Part shown: positions 8,138 to 16,202 of the stretch, piece after piece
Position numbering within the stretch: the first letter of the stretch is position 1
Layout: each line of letters starts with the position of its first letter
Translations under genes and position numbers: made by a program
Assembly (NCBI RefSeq): GCF_041287625.1
Contig: NZ_JBGGNH010000052.1
Location: 171,624 to 235,623 of the forward strand
DNA length: 64,000 bases
Source of the DNA: Ideonella sp041287625
GTDB taxonomy: Bacteria; Pseudomonadota; Gammaproteobacteria; Burkholderiales; Burkholderiaceae_C
Direction: 5' to 3'
The notes under the pieces: model-generated
The model's database searches: none
What the model saw: only the letters and a program-made list of their open reading frames with translations
What the model was told of the DNA's origin: nothing

Positions 8138-8279
8138 GGCCCCAACGACTTTCGTTTTTGAATCTGCGAAAACTTGCCCGCTTGTGGTGCGGCTGGGCCA
8201 TTCTCCACAAAGTTCGTGAAAATGCACAGTCCTGCAATGGCTGATCGGAAAAAATTTCCTGTCTAGAGTGAGAACTACC

Positions 8280-9317
8280 GTGTCGACGACCATTTTGGGC
8301 TTTGAATCCTCTTGCGACGAAACTGGTGTCGCCCTGGTGACATTCGCGCCGGGGCAGGTGCCGGTGCTGCGATCGCATGCCTTGTTCAGCCAGGTCCAGA
8401 TGCACCAGGCCTATGGCGGCGTGGTGCCGGAATTGGCGTCGCGCGACCATGTGCGGCGAGCCTTGCCGTTGGCGCGCGAGGTGCTGGAAAAGGCGGGAGC
8501 CGATCTTGCCGAGGTGGATCTGGTCGCGTACACACAAGGGCCGGGCCTCGCGGGCGCGCTGCTGGTCGGGGCCGGGGTGGCCAGCGCGTTGGGCGCGGCG
8601 CTTGGCAAGCCGACGTTGGGCGTGCATCACCTGGAAGGCCACTTGCTGTCGCCGTTCCTCTCGGCCGATCCGCCGGAATTTCCTTTTGTGGCACTGCTGG
8701 TCTCAGGCGGCCATACGCAGCTGATGCGGGTGGATGGCGTTGGCCAATATGCTTTGCTGGGCGAAACCATCGACGACGCCGCCGGAGAGGCTTTTGACAA
8801 ATCCGCAAAGCTGCTGGGCCTGGGTTATCCCGGAGGGCCGGCCTTGTCTCGGCTCGCGCAACAAGGCAACGACCAGGCATTCGAACTGCCACGGCCCTTG
8901 CTGCATCAGCCCAACCTGGATTTTTCGTTTGCCGGTCTGAAAACCGCGGTGATGATTGCGCTGCGCAAGCTGGGGCCTGCGCCTACCGAGCAGCAAAAGG
9001 CGGATCTGGCGGCCAGCACCGAAGCCGCCATCGTCGAGGTGCTGGTACGCAAGTCGCTGCGCGCGCTCAAGGAAAGCGGGCTGCAGCGCTTGGTGGTGGC
9101 GGGCGGCGTGGGCGCCAATTCGCGTCTGCGGCGGGATCTGAATGCCGCGGCCCGGCACCGCGGCTTGCGCATGCACTACCCAGAATTGGAGCTCTGCACA
9201 GACAACGGCGCGATGATCGCAATGGCCGCGGCGATGCGCCTGCAGGCCGGGCTGGCCCGGCCCACTTGCGACTATCGCTTCGAGGTCAGGCCGCGCTGGG
9301 AACTGGGCGCGGCCTGA
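8280..9317 (+). CDS. tsaD: tRNA t6A37 threonylcarbamoyltransferase TsaD
   Basis: TsaD transfers the threonylcarbamoyl group from TsaC product to A37 of ANN-decoding tRNAs, working with TsaB and TsaE. The 345-residue ASKHA fold is clear: ILGFESSCDETGVAL at the N-terminus, the metal motif in VHHLEGHLLS (H-x3-H), LVSGGHTQLM, and GGVGANSRLR. Two GTG starts are possible, 8268 and 8280. I prefer 8280 because it begins two residues closer to the usual family start and has AGAGTGAGA upstream; 8268 would add four residues. Its codon use is slightly less GC-biased than its neighbours. Confidence 0.95.
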   Translation: MSTTILGFESSCDETGVALVTFAPGQVPVLRSHALFSQVQMHQAYGGVVPELASRDHVRRALPLAREVLEKAGADLAEVDLVAYTQGPGLAGALLVGAGVASALGAALGKPTLGVHHLEGHLLSPFLSADPPEFPFVALLVSGGHTQLMRVDGVGQYALLGETIDDAAGEAFDKSAKLLGLGYPGGPALSRLAQQGNDQAFELPRPLLHQPNLDFSFAGLKTAVMIALRKLGPAPTEQQKADLAASTEAAIVEVLVRKSLRALKESGLQRLVVAGGVGANSRLRRDLNAAARHRGLRMHYPELELCTDNGAMIAMAAAMRLQAGLARPTCDYRFEVRPRWELGAA

Positions 9318-9328
9318 GGCGCATCAAC

Positions 9329-9778
9329 TCAGTTGACGGTCAGCTGCGAGGCTTCGGTCGGTTGGCGCTTTTGCAGCGTCAAGGTCAGCACGCCGGCTTC
9401 CAGCTTGGCTTGCGAACTGGCCTGGTCGATCTCGACCGGCAGCACGAAACTGCGGGCGAAGTTGGCCAGGGTGCGTTCGCGGTAGATCACGCGCACACCT
9501 TCTTCGGCCGCAGGCGCGGCCGGCAGCGGCGCTTCGATGCGCACGCGGCGGCCTTCGACTGCAATCTTGATGTCTTCCTTGCGCACGCCCGGCAGGTCCA
9601 ACTGCACGCTGTAGGCCTTGTCGGATTCGCTCACGTCCAGCGCTGGGCTGAGGGTGCTGTCCTGGTTTTGTGTCGTCACGCCCAGCAGGCGGTTCAAGGT
9701 GTCATCGACCACGCGGTCAATGCCGCGGCTCAGAGGCGAGGTGCGGGTAGTGGTGCGGGTCAGCGGAACGAGCAGCAT
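9329..9778 (-). CDS. Hsp20/alpha-crystallin small heat-shock protein
   Basis: A 149-residue ATP-independent holdase that binds unfolding proteins. The alpha-crystallin domain occupies about residues 42-140, with YSVQLDLPGVRKEDIKIAVEG, RRVRIEAPL and the end strand AGVLTLTLQKRQ. It lacks an obvious C-terminal I-x-I/V motif used for oligomer contacts; the tail is PTEASQLTVN. ATG 9778 is chosen because CAGGAG lies just upstream; an in-frame start at 9799 lacks this. It converges on tsaD with an 11-base gap, and its promoter region holds a heat-shock-like -35 box. Confidence 0.93.
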   Translation of the reverse strand: MLLVPLTRTTTRTSPLSRGIDRVVDDTLNRLLGVTTQNQDSTLSPALDVSESDKAYSVQLDLPGVRKEDIKIAVEGRRVRIEAPLPAAPAAEEGVRVIYRERTLANFARSFVLPVEIDQASSQAKLEAGVLTLTLQKRQPTEASQLTVN

Positions 9779-9857
9779 GGGAAACTCCTGAGAGGTCAAT
9801 GAATTCGGGCTGTCTGGCTGCGCCGGGAATCGGCGGGCTCACGTCCCTTGTGGCTGC

Positions 9858-9885
9858 AGTTGGCAGCGGCCGAATGCATTTCAAG
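9858..9885 (-). promoter_or_regulatory. putative sigma-32-type promoter of hsp20
   Basis: On the minus strand the sequence reads CCCTTGAAA, matching the sigma-32 -35 core CTTGAA (plus 9880-9885). After 14 bases comes TGCCAACT (plus 9858-9865), a partial match (4 of 8) to the CCCCATnT -10. It lies about 80 bases before the hsp20 start. The role is inferred from motif and gene function. Confidence 0.4.
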
Positions 9886-10042
9886 GGCTTGGATGGCCTG
9901 GCAAAAATATGCCGCAAAGCGGCTTGAAACGGGGTCCTGCGGCGCCACCGTGGACCGATTGGGCGCGCCGTGGGCGCCTGGTACAGGCAGGCAAGTCCAG
10001 GCGCACTCGCCGCGGGGCAGCGGGCGGGAAATCGTTTCGGGC

Positions 10043-10048
10043 TATAAT
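10043..10048 (+). promoter_or_regulatory. rpsO promoter -10 box
   Basis: TATAAT in the context TTTCGGGCTATAATC. No good -35 hexamer is visible at 16-18 bases. The same TTTCGGGCTANAATC string recurs before tRNA-Leu at about 15277-15290 (TTTCGGGCTAGAATC), supporting it as a real strong-promoter motif in this genome. A start near 10055 would give a leader of about 187 bases. Confidence 0.55.
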
Positions 10049-10241
10049 CTTTGGCTTCCGCCTTTTATGGCAACTGGCGAGCAAGGCTTTCGGGCGCTTG
10101 TTCATCGCTTGCCGGGCTGGTGGATGCATCGCACGGCGTGGGTCGGTTTCACCCGCGACCGCAAGTCAAAACCGGAAACCGTTGGTCTGCTTCGTGATTG
10201 ATCGAAGGCAGCGGCGGCATTCCAAAACAAAGGAAATCGCC

Positions 10242-10511
10242 ATGTCCGTGGCTGAAATGAAGAAGTCTGACATCGTCCAGGCACACGCTCGCGGCCCAGC
10301 CGACACCGGCTCGCCTGAAGTCCAGGTGGCCCTGCTGACCGCTCGCATCAACGAGCTGACTCCCCACTTCAAGACCCACGCGAAGGACCATCATGGCCGC
10401 CGCGGCCTGCTGAAGATGGTCAATTCGCGCAAGAGCCTGCTGGCCTACCTGAAGGCCAAGGACGCCGACCGTTACACCGCGCTGATCCAGAAGCTGGGCC
10501 TGCGCAAGTAA
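10242..10511 (+). CDS. rpsO: 30S ribosomal protein S15
   Basis: An 89-residue primary 16S rRNA-binding protein of the small subunit platform. The sequence DTGSPEVQVALLTARINELTPHF, HHGRRGLLKMVNSRKSLLAYLK and the end LIQKLGLRK are standard S15. ATG 10242 follows AAAGGAAATC. As in many bacteria it sits directly upstream of pnp. A long leader suggests S15 feedback on its own message, which is inference, and an intrinsic terminator follows. Confidence 0.98.
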   Translation: MSVAEMKKSDIVQAHARGPADTGSPEVQVALLTARINELTPHFKTHAKDHHGRRGLLKMVNSRKSLLAYLKAKDADRYTALIQKLGLRK

Positions 10512-10527
10512 TCTCCCATCAGTGACC

Positions 10528-10571
10528 AAGAGCCTGTCTGGAACCATCGCCAGCACAGGCTCTTTGTTTTT
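10528..10571 (+). terminator. intrinsic terminator after rpsO
   Basis: AAGAGCCTGT (10528-10537) pairs perfectly with ACAGGCTCTT (10555-10564) and is followed by TGTTTTT. This should partly separate rpsO from pnp transcription, as known for the E. coli rpsO-pnp pair. Confidence 0.85.
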
Positions 10572-10602
10572 GGAGCCAACCGGAATCGGGGCATTGCTGT
10601 GT

Positions 10603-10642
10603 CATTCCAACAGGCGGCTGCAGTCCGCCGCCCGTTGGAATG
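10603..10642 (+). promoter_or_regulatory. pnp 5' leader stem-loop
   Basis: CATTCCAAC (10603-10611) pairs with GTTGGAATG (10634-10642), with an inner GGCGG/CCGCC stem (10613-10617, 10625-10629). In E. coli a leader stem-loop of pnp is cut by RNase III and PNPase then represses its own message. The shared position, between the rpsO terminator and the pnp start, suggests the same use, by inference. Confidence 0.55.
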
Positions 10643-10723
10643 GCATCCCGCCCGAAGCCGTCTGACTCCCGGTCCAAAAGTGCCGCCGAAAGTGCGCTCG
10701 TCCCTCCCAAGGAGACCAATAAC

Positions 10724-13003
10724 ATGAGTCTGTTCAACAAAGTCACCAAGACCTTCCAGTGGGGCCAACACCAGGTCATCATGGAAACCGGTGAAGTCGC
10801 CCGCCAGTCCACCGGCGCCGTGCTGGTCAACATCGAAGACACCGTGGTGCTCGCCACCGTGGTGGCCAAGAACGATCCGAAGCCGGGCCAGGATTTCTTC
10901 CCGCTGACCGTCGATTACATCGAGAAGACCTATGCCGCCGGCAAGATCCCGGGCAGCTTCTTCAAGCGCGAAGGCCGTCCGAGCGAACTCGAAACCCTGA
11001 CCAGCCGCCTGATCGACCGTCCGATCCGCCCGCTGTTCCCGGAAGGCTTCTTCAACGAAGTCCAGGTCGTCATCCATGTGCTGAGCCTGAACCCTGAAGT
11101 CCAGGCCGACATTGCCGCGCTGATCGCCACCAGCGCCGCGCTGTCGATCTCCGGCATCCCGTTCAATGGCCCGATCGGCGCTGCGCGCGTGGGCTACATC
11201 AACGGCGAATACGTGCTGAACCCGGGTCAGACCCAGCTGACCGAGTCCAAGATGGACCTGGTCGTCGCGGGCACCGAAGCCGCCGTGCTGATGGTCGAGT
11301 CCGAAGCCGACCAACTGGCCGAAGACGTGATGCTGGGCGCCGTGGTGTTCGGCCACGAGCAAAGCCAGGTCGCGATCAACGCCATCCACGCGCTGGTGCG
11401 CGAAGCCGGCAAGCCGGTGTGGAACTGGCAAGCCCCGGCGAAGAACGAGCCGTTCATCGCCAAGATCAACGAACTGGCCGAAGGCCCGCTGCGCGCGGCC
11501 TACCAGATCCGCTCCAAGCAGGCCCGCACCCAGGCTTGCCGCGACGTCACCAGCAACGTGCTGGCTTCGCTGAAGGCCGAAGGCCTGGAGTTCGACAAGG
11601 TCGAAGTCGAAGGCCTGCTGTTCGAGATCGAAGCCCGCATCGTGCGCGGCCAGATCCTGGCCGGCGAGCCCCGCATCGACGGTCGCGACACCCGCACCGT
11701 GCGCGCCATCGAGATCCGCAACAGCGTGCTGCCGCGCGTGCACGGCTCTGCGCTGTTCACCCGGGGTGAAACCCAGGCGCTGGTCGCAGCCACGCTGGGC
11801 ACCGAACGCGATTCGCAGACCATCGATGCGCTGGCTGGCGAGTACAGCGAACGCTTCATGCTGCACTACAACATGCCGCCGTTCGCCACTGGCGAAACCG
11901 GTCGCGTCGGCAGCCCGAAGCGCCGCGAGATCGGCCACGGCCGTCTGGCCAAGCGCGCCCTGGTTGCTGTGCTGCCGAACAAGGAAGACTTCCCGTACAC
12001 CATCCGCGTGGTCTCGGAAATCACCGAGTCCAACGGCTCGTCGTCGATGGCTTCGGTCTGCGGCGGCTGCCTGTCGATGATGGACGCTGGCGTGCCGCTG
12101 AAGGCGCACGTGGCCGGCATCGCGATGGGCCTGATCAAGGACGGCAGCCGCTTCGCGGTGCTGACCGACATCCTGGGCGATGAGGATCATCTCGGCGACA
12201 TGGACTTCAAGGTGGCCGGCACGACCACCGGCGTCACCGCGCTGCAGATGGACATCAAGATCCAGGGCATCACCAAGGAAATCATGCAGGTGGCATTGGC
12301 CCAGGCCAAGGAAGCTCGCATGCACATCCTGGGCAAGATGGTCGAAGCCATGGGCAGCGCCAAGACCGAACTGTCGGAATTCGCGCCGCGCCTGTACACG
12401 ATGAAGATCAATCCGGAGAAGATCCGTGACGTGATCGGCAAGGGCGGCGCCACCATCCGTGCGCTGACCGAAGAGACCGGCTGCCAGATCAGCATCGAGG
12501 AAGACGGCACCATCACCATCGCCTCGACCGATGGCGACAAGGCGGCCTTCGCCAAGAAGCGCATCGAAGAGATCACGGCCGAAGCCGAAATCGGCAAGGT
12601 CTACGAAGGCGCGGTCACCAAGATCCTCGACTTCGGCGCGCTGATCAACATCCTGCCCGGCAAGGACGGCCTGCTGCACATCAGCCAGATCGCGCACCAG
12701 CGCGTCGAGAAGGTCACCGACTTCCTGACCGAAGGCCAGGTGGTCAAGGTCAAGGTGCTGGAGACCGACGAGAAGGGTCGCATCAAGCTGTCGATGAAGG
12801 CGCTGCAGGAGCGTCCGGAAGGCATGGAAGAGGAGCGCTTCGAACGTGCACCGCGCCGTGAATACGGTGACCGCCCGCCGCGCAGCGACCGTGGCGACCG
12901 GCCTGACCGTCCGCGCCGCGAGCGCGCCGAGCAGCGCCCGGATGCCGTGCCCGCCGAAGGCGGCGAGGGCGAGGCCCAGCAACAACAGCAGCAACAGCAG
13001 TAA
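10724..13003 (+). CDS. pnp: polyribonucleotide nucleotidyltransferase (PNPase)
   Basis: A 759-residue phosphorolytic 3'-5' exoribonuclease, trimeric and part of RNA decay. Order of domains: first RNase PH fold (about 12-145), helical linker, second RNase PH fold (about 310-545) with the catalytic stretch around TDILGDEDHLGDMDFKVAGT, KH domain (near KIRDVIGKGGATIRALTEETG, about 565), then S1 domain (about 625-690, VTKILDFGALINILPGKDGLLHIS). The C-terminus (about residues 700-759) is a disordered Arg/Asp/Glu/Pro-rich tail ending in eight glutamines. ATG 10724 follows AAGGAGACC and gives the standard N-terminus MSLFNKVTKTFQWG. Confidence 0.98.
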   Translation: MSLFNKVTKTFQWGQHQVIMETGEVARQSTGAVLVNIEDTVVLATVVAKNDPKPGQDFFPLTVDYIEKTYAAGKIPGSFFKREGRPSELETLTSRLIDRPIRPLFPEGFFNEVQVVIHVLSLNPEVQADIAALIATSAALSISGIPFNGPIGAARVGYINGEYVLNPGQTQLTESKMDLVVAGTEAAVLMVESEADQLAEDVMLGAVVFGHEQSQVAINAIHALVREAGKPVWNWQAPAKNEPFIAKINELAEGPLRAAYQIRSKQARTQACRDVTSNVLASLKAEGLEFDKVEVEGLLFEIEARIVRGQILAGEPRIDGRDTRTVRAIEIRNSVLPRVHGSALFTRGETQALVAATLGTERDSQTIDALAGEYSERFMLHYNMPPFATGETGRVGSPKRREIGHGRLAKRALVAVLPNKEDFPYTIRVVSEITESNGSSSMASVCGGCLSMMDAGVPLKAHVAGIAMGLIKDGSRFAVLTDILGDEDHLGDMDFKVAGTTTGVTALQMDIKIQGITKEIMQVALAQAKEARMHILGKMVEAMGSAKTELSEFAPRLYTMKINPEKIRDVIGKGGATIRALTEETGCQISIEEDGTITIASTDGDKAAFAKKRIEEITAEAEIGKVYEGAVTKILDFGALINILPGKDGLLHISQIAHQRVEKVTDFLTEGQVVKVKVLETDEKGRIKLSMKALQERPEGMEEERFERAPRREYGDRPPRSDRGDRPDRPRRERAEQRPDAVPAEGGEGEAQQQQQQQQ

Positions 13004-13013
13004 GCCAAGGCTG

Positions 13014-14006
13014 ATGCGCGCCATTGCGATCCAGGGCTTCGGCGGCCCGGAAGTGTTGGTCGAGACCACGCGTGTCGACCCGCAGCCGGCGGCTGGTGAA
13101 TTGCTTGTGCGCGTCAGCGCATCGGGCATCAACCGGCCGGACGTGCTGCAACGCAAGGGCGCCTATGCGCCGCCTGCAGGTGCGTCCGACCTGCCGGGCC
13201 TGGAGATCGCGGGCACCATCGTCGGCGGCGACGCTGCCGAACTGGCCGCTGCTGGCTGGCACCTGGGCGACCGGGTCTGCGCGCTGGTGGCGGGTGGTGG
13301 TTATGCCGAGCTGTGCGTGGCGCCCATCGTGCAGTGCCTGCCTGTCCCGGCCGGCCTGGGCGACATCGAGGCGGCCACGCTGCCCGAGACCTTCTTCACC
13401 GTCTGGGCCAACGTGTTCGACCGGGCCGGTTTGCAACCAGGTGAAAGCCTGCTGGTGCAGGGCGGCACGAGCGGCATTGGCGTGACGGCGATCCAGCTGG
13501 CCAAGGCCATGGGTTCGACCGTGCTGGCAACGGCCGGCAGCGACGAGAAGTGCGCTGCGTGCCTGGAGCTCGGTGCCGACCATGCGATCAACTACCGCAC
13601 GGCTGACTTCGCGGCCGAGGCGCGGCGCTTGACCGACGGCCGTGGCGTCGACGTGGTGCTGGACATGGTGGCGGGCGACTACGTGGCGCGAGAGATCAGC
13701 TGCCTGGCCGACGATGGTCGCATTGCGATCATCGCTGTGCAGGGTGGTGTGAAGGCCGAGTTCAATGCTGGCGCCTTGCTGAGCCGGCGCCTGACCATCA
13801 CCGGCTCGACGCTGCGGCCGCGCTCGGTGGCCTTCAAGGGCCGCATTGCGGCGGCGCTGCGCGAACGCGTTTGGCCACTGATCGAGGCGGGGCATGTTCG
13901 ACCCGTGATCGAAAAAGTGTTTCCGGCAGCCCAGGCGGCTGCGGCGCACGCGCTGATGGAGTCTGGTCAGCACGTGGGCAAGATCGTGTTGGACTGGTCG
14001 GCCTGA
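13014..14006 (+). CDS. NAD(P)H:quinone oxidoreductase, zinc-independent MDR family
   Basis: A 330-residue medium-chain oxidoreductase resembling the PIG3/QorA group, which reduce quinones or other electrophiles with NADPH. The GroES-like domain is N-terminal (MRAIAIQGFGGPEVLVE). The Rossmann domain has QGGTSGIGVTAIQLAKAMG at about residues 145-163. The structural zinc cysteines of alcohol dehydrogenases are not seen. ATG 13014 lies ten bases after the pnp stop, so it may be co-transcribed with pnp. The substrate cannot be told from sequence. Confidence 0.88.
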   Translation: MRAIAIQGFGGPEVLVETTRVDPQPAAGELLVRVSASGINRPDVLQRKGAYAPPAGASDLPGLEIAGTIVGGDAAELAAAGWHLGDRVCALVAGGGYAELCVAPIVQCLPVPAGLGDIEAATLPETFFTVWANVFDRAGLQPGESLLVQGGTSGIGVTAIQLAKAMGSTVLATAGSDEKCAACLELGADHAINYRTADFAAEARRLTDGRGVDVVLDMVAGDYVAREISCLADDGRIAIIAVQGGVKAEFNAGALLSRRLTITGSTLRPRSVAFKGRIAAALRERVWPLIEAGHVRPVIEKVFPAAQAAAAHALMESGQHVGKIVLDWSA

Positions 14007-14045
14007 GGGCGGTCTGTCCCTGAGCAACTGAAAGACGAACACACA

Positions 14046-14786
14046 ATGCGACGCAAACTCGTGGTGGGCAACTGGAAGATGCACGGCAGCCACCAGGCCA
14101 ACGCCGAGCTGCTGGCAGGCATCACTGCCGCCCGGCCGTTTGGCTGCGACCTGGCGGTCTGCGTGCCGTTTCCGTACCTGTCCGAAACCGCAGTGACGCT
14201 GGCCGCCAGCGACCTTCGCTGGGGCGCGCAGGACTGCTCGGCGCATGCGCAGGGCGCCTACACTGGTGAGGTGTCGGCACCCATGCTGCGCGAGTTTGGT
14301 TGCCGCTACGTGATCGTTGGCCACTCCGAGCGCCGCGGCTACCACGCCGAAAGCGATCAGTTGGTGGCCGACAAGGCCAAGGCAGCGCTGGCGCATGGCA
14401 TCACGCCCATCGTCTGCGTGGGCGAAACGCTGGCGCAGCGCGAGGCTGGCGAAACCGATGCGGTGGTCAAGCGCCAGTTGTCGGCCGTGATCCACACGCT
14501 GGGCCACTGCGCCGGCGAGATGGTCGTGGCCTACGAGCCTGTGTGGGCGATCGGCACCGGCCGGACCGCCTCGCCGGAGCAGGCGCAAGCGGTGCACGCA
14601 CTGCTGCGTGCCCAGTTGCAGGCGGCCACGGCCCATGGCGACACCATGACGCTGCTGTATGGCGGCAGCGTCAAGCCGGACAACGCCAGCACCTTGTTCG
14701 GCCAGCCGGACATCGATGGCGGGCTGATTGGCGGCGCGGCGCTGAAGGCATCCGACTTCGTGGCCATTTGTCGAGCGGCGGGCTGA
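14046..14786 (+). CDS. tpiA: triosephosphate isomerase
   Basis: A 246-residue TIM-barrel enzyme interconverting dihydroxyacetone phosphate and glyceraldehyde 3-phosphate. The catalytic residues are visible: Lys in VVGNWKMHG, His in IVGHSERRGY, Glu in VAYEPVWAIGTG (with loop 6), and the phosphate-binding LLYGGSVKP. It is followed by secG, a common betaproteobacterial order. Confidence 0.98.
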   Translation: MRRKLVVGNWKMHGSHQANAELLAGITAARPFGCDLAVCVPFPYLSETAVTLAASDLRWGAQDCSAHAQGAYTGEVSAPMLREFGCRYVIVGHSERRGYHAESDQLVADKAKAALAHGITPIVCVGETLAQREAGETDAVVKRQLSAVIHTLGHCAGEMVVAYEPVWAIGTGRTASPEQAQAVHALLRAQLQAATAHGDTMTLLYGGSVKPDNASTLFGQPDIDGGLIGGAALKASDFVAICRAAG

Positions 14787-14845
14787 TCCGGCGCAAGTCC
14801 GGCCCCCGCCAAGAAGATTCAAGTCATTCCTGGAGTTTTTCCCAA

Positions 14846-15235
14846 ATGCATATCTGGTTGAACCTGTTGGTGGTGTTGCAGATGGTTGCGGCCATCGTGA
14901 TGATCGGTCTGGTGCTGGTGCAGCACGGCAAGGGTGCCGACATGGGCGCGTCGTTCGGCTCCGGCGCGTCCGGCAGCCTGTTCGGCGCCACTGGCAGCGC
15001 GAACTTCCTGTCGCGCACCACGGCGGTCTGCGCCTCGGTCTTCTTTGTTGCCACGCTGGGCCTGGCCTTCATGTCCAACAGCGTGGGCCGTGCCGCCCCC
15101 ACCGAAGGCACCAGTGTGCTGGAGCGCGCCGCGCCAGCTGCGCCGAGTGCACCGCAGATTCCAACCGGTGAATCTTCTGCGAGTGTGCCCGCCGCGGTGG
15201 CGCCGGCCAGCATGCCCGCCAGTGGCGCGAACTGA
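14846..15235 (+). CDS. secG: preprotein translocase subunit SecG
   Basis: A 129-residue inner-membrane subunit of the SecYEG channel. Two hydrophobic helices are seen: LNLLVVLQMVAAIVMIGLVL (about residues 5-24) and TAVCASVFFVATLGLAFMS (about 55-73), separated by the conserved HGKGADMGASFGSGASGSLFG loop region. The long Ala/Pro/Ser-rich tail is typical of betaproteobacterial SecG. ATG 14846 follows TGGAG; longer in-frame starts overlap tpiA and are rejected. Confidence 0.95.
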   Translation: MHIWLNLLVVLQMVAAIVMIGLVLVQHGKGADMGASFGSGASGSLFGATGSANFLSRTTAVCASVFFVATLGLAFMSNSVGRAAPTEGTSVLERAAPAAPSAPQIPTGESSASVPAAVAPASMPASGAN

Positions 15236-15283
15236 CTTGGTGCGAAGCAGGCAAAAACCCTAGGAAGCCCTTTTATTTCGGGC

Positions 15284-15289
15284 TAGAAT
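15284..15289 (+). promoter_or_regulatory. putative -10 box upstream of tRNA-Leu/nuo
   Basis: TAGAAT in TTTCGGGCTAGAATC, nearly identical to the rpsO -10 context. No clear -35 is seen. A second possible -35, TTGACT, is at 15475-15480, close to the tRNA, but lacks a convincing -10. Between here and the tRNA (15236-15513) I see no gene. Confidence 0.4.
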
Positions 15290-15513
15290 CCAAGGCTGGT
15301 CAGGGCGCTATTCCTCACGCGCAGTGACCAATGAACCTGGCCCTCCGAGAACCCGTGTTTCCTGTTCCGTGAGCCGAGTTCAGAAGAAGTTTCAGAGCTG
15401 CCGGACAAGCAGCGCCTGGCCTGGAAAGGCCGGGTGAGCAAGTCCGAAAGCTGCCGGTGGTGCGCAACAGACAGTTGACTGGCTGTTGGGTGCCGCGGTG
15501 ACGAACAAGATGT

Positions 15514-15598
15514 GCCGACGTGGTGAAATTGGTAGACACGCTATCTTGAGGGGGTAGTGGCGAAAGCTGTGCGAGTTCGAGTCTCGCCGTCGGCACCA
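15514..15598 (+). tRNA. tRNA-Leu (anticodon GAG)
   Basis: A class II tRNA of 85 bases including encoded CCA. The acceptor arms GCCGACG (15514-15520) and CGTCGGC (15588-15594) pair fully, followed by A and CCA. The D arm contains GGTGAAATTGGTAGACACG. The anticodon stem CTATC/GGTAG encloses the loop TTGAGGG, giving anticodon GAG for CUC/CUU codons. A long variable arm and a T loop TTCGAGT are present. It lies between secG and nuoA, as in other betaproteobacteria. Confidence 0.96.
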
Positions 15599-15767
15599 AG
15601 AAGTTTTTTCGGCAAGGCCTTCATCCGGCGCCTTGCCGGGCGCCCTGCTAAAACAGGGGACAAACTGGGCGCGTCAGGTTCTGCTTTCTGGTTCTCCAGA
15701 GGGTGAGGGCGGCGCGCTTTTTTGTTGCCGGATGAGACTTTTGATGACTGCTGGGAACCCGCCGACC
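15599..15767. other. tRNA-Leu to nuoA leader
   Basis: A 169-base gap without a gene. It has a T6 run (15604-15609) straight after the tRNA and a 9-bp hairpin CGGCAAGGC/GCCTTGCCG (15610-15618, 15630-15638) with no T-run after it. I see no clear promoter, so nuo transcription may start upstream of the tRNA. Confidence 0.4.
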
Positions 15768-16127
15768 ATGGACCTGCAACCGTATTTGCCCGTCATCCTT
15801 TTCATTCTGGTCGGCGTCGGCGTCGGCGTTGCGCCGCAGCTGCTCGGCTTCCTCCTCGGGCCCAATCGCCCGGACGCGGAGAAAAACTCGCCCTACGAGT
15901 GCGGCTTCGAAGCCTTCGAAGACGCCCGCATGAAGTTCGATGTGCGCTACTACCTGGTGGCCATCCTCTTCATTCTTTTCGACCTGGAAATTGCCTTCCT
16001 GTTTCCGTGGGCGGTGTCGCTGCGTGACATCGGCGCGTCAGGCTTCTGGGCCATGATGGTCTTCCTGGCCATCCTGGTGGTGGGCTTTGCCTACGAATGG
16101 AAAAAAGGCGCCCTCGATTGGGAATGA
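15768..16127 (+). CDS. nuoA: NADH-quinone oxidoreductase subunit A
   Basis: A 119-residue membrane subunit of complex I (three helices) near the quinone site. The conserved loop ENSPYECGF-type sequence appears as KNSPYECGFEAFEDARMKFDVRYYLVAILFILFDLE; the conserved cysteine and acidic residues are present. ATG 15768 gives MDLQPYLPVILF. It opens the 14-gene nuo operon. Confidence 0.97.
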   Translation: MDLQPYLPVILFILVGVGVGVAPQLLGFLLGPNRPDAEKNSPYECGFEAFEDARMKFDVRYYLVAILFILFDLEIAFLFPWAVSLRDIGASGFWAMMVFLAILVVGFAYEWKKGALDWE

Positions 16128-16202
16128 GGGGCATCACCCCTGGCCAGTTATTTGGGGCAGGGCGCGTGGCGCCGCTGACCTCGCTGCGAGAGGCACACAA
16201 GC

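Larger units (their letters stand above)
9779..10241. other. hsp20-rpsO divergent intergenic region
   Basis: This 463-base stretch has no gene I can support. It contains the hsp20 upstream region, with CTTGAA read on the minus strand (9880-9885), a GCCGC/GCGGC hairpin (9911-9923), a TATAAT -10 box for rpsO (10043-10048), and a leader of about 190 bases before rpsO with a 7-bp inverted repeat (CGGTTTC 10144-10150, GAAACCG 10175-10181). Confidence 0.55.

Noticed and set aside
8247..8259. GGAAA-AAA-TTTCC before tsaD, resembling the palindrome before iscR
   Set aside because: Short and AT-rich with an asymmetrical centre; likeness to AGGAAATTTCCT is probably chance.
10472..13156. Open frame of about 890 codons opposite pnp
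   Set aside because: Antisense to a complete PNPase; no ribosome site or known domain.
15599..15640. T6 run plus hairpin after tRNA-Leu as an intrinsic terminator
   Set aside because: The T-run comes before the hairpin, not after it, so it does not have terminator form on the plus strand.
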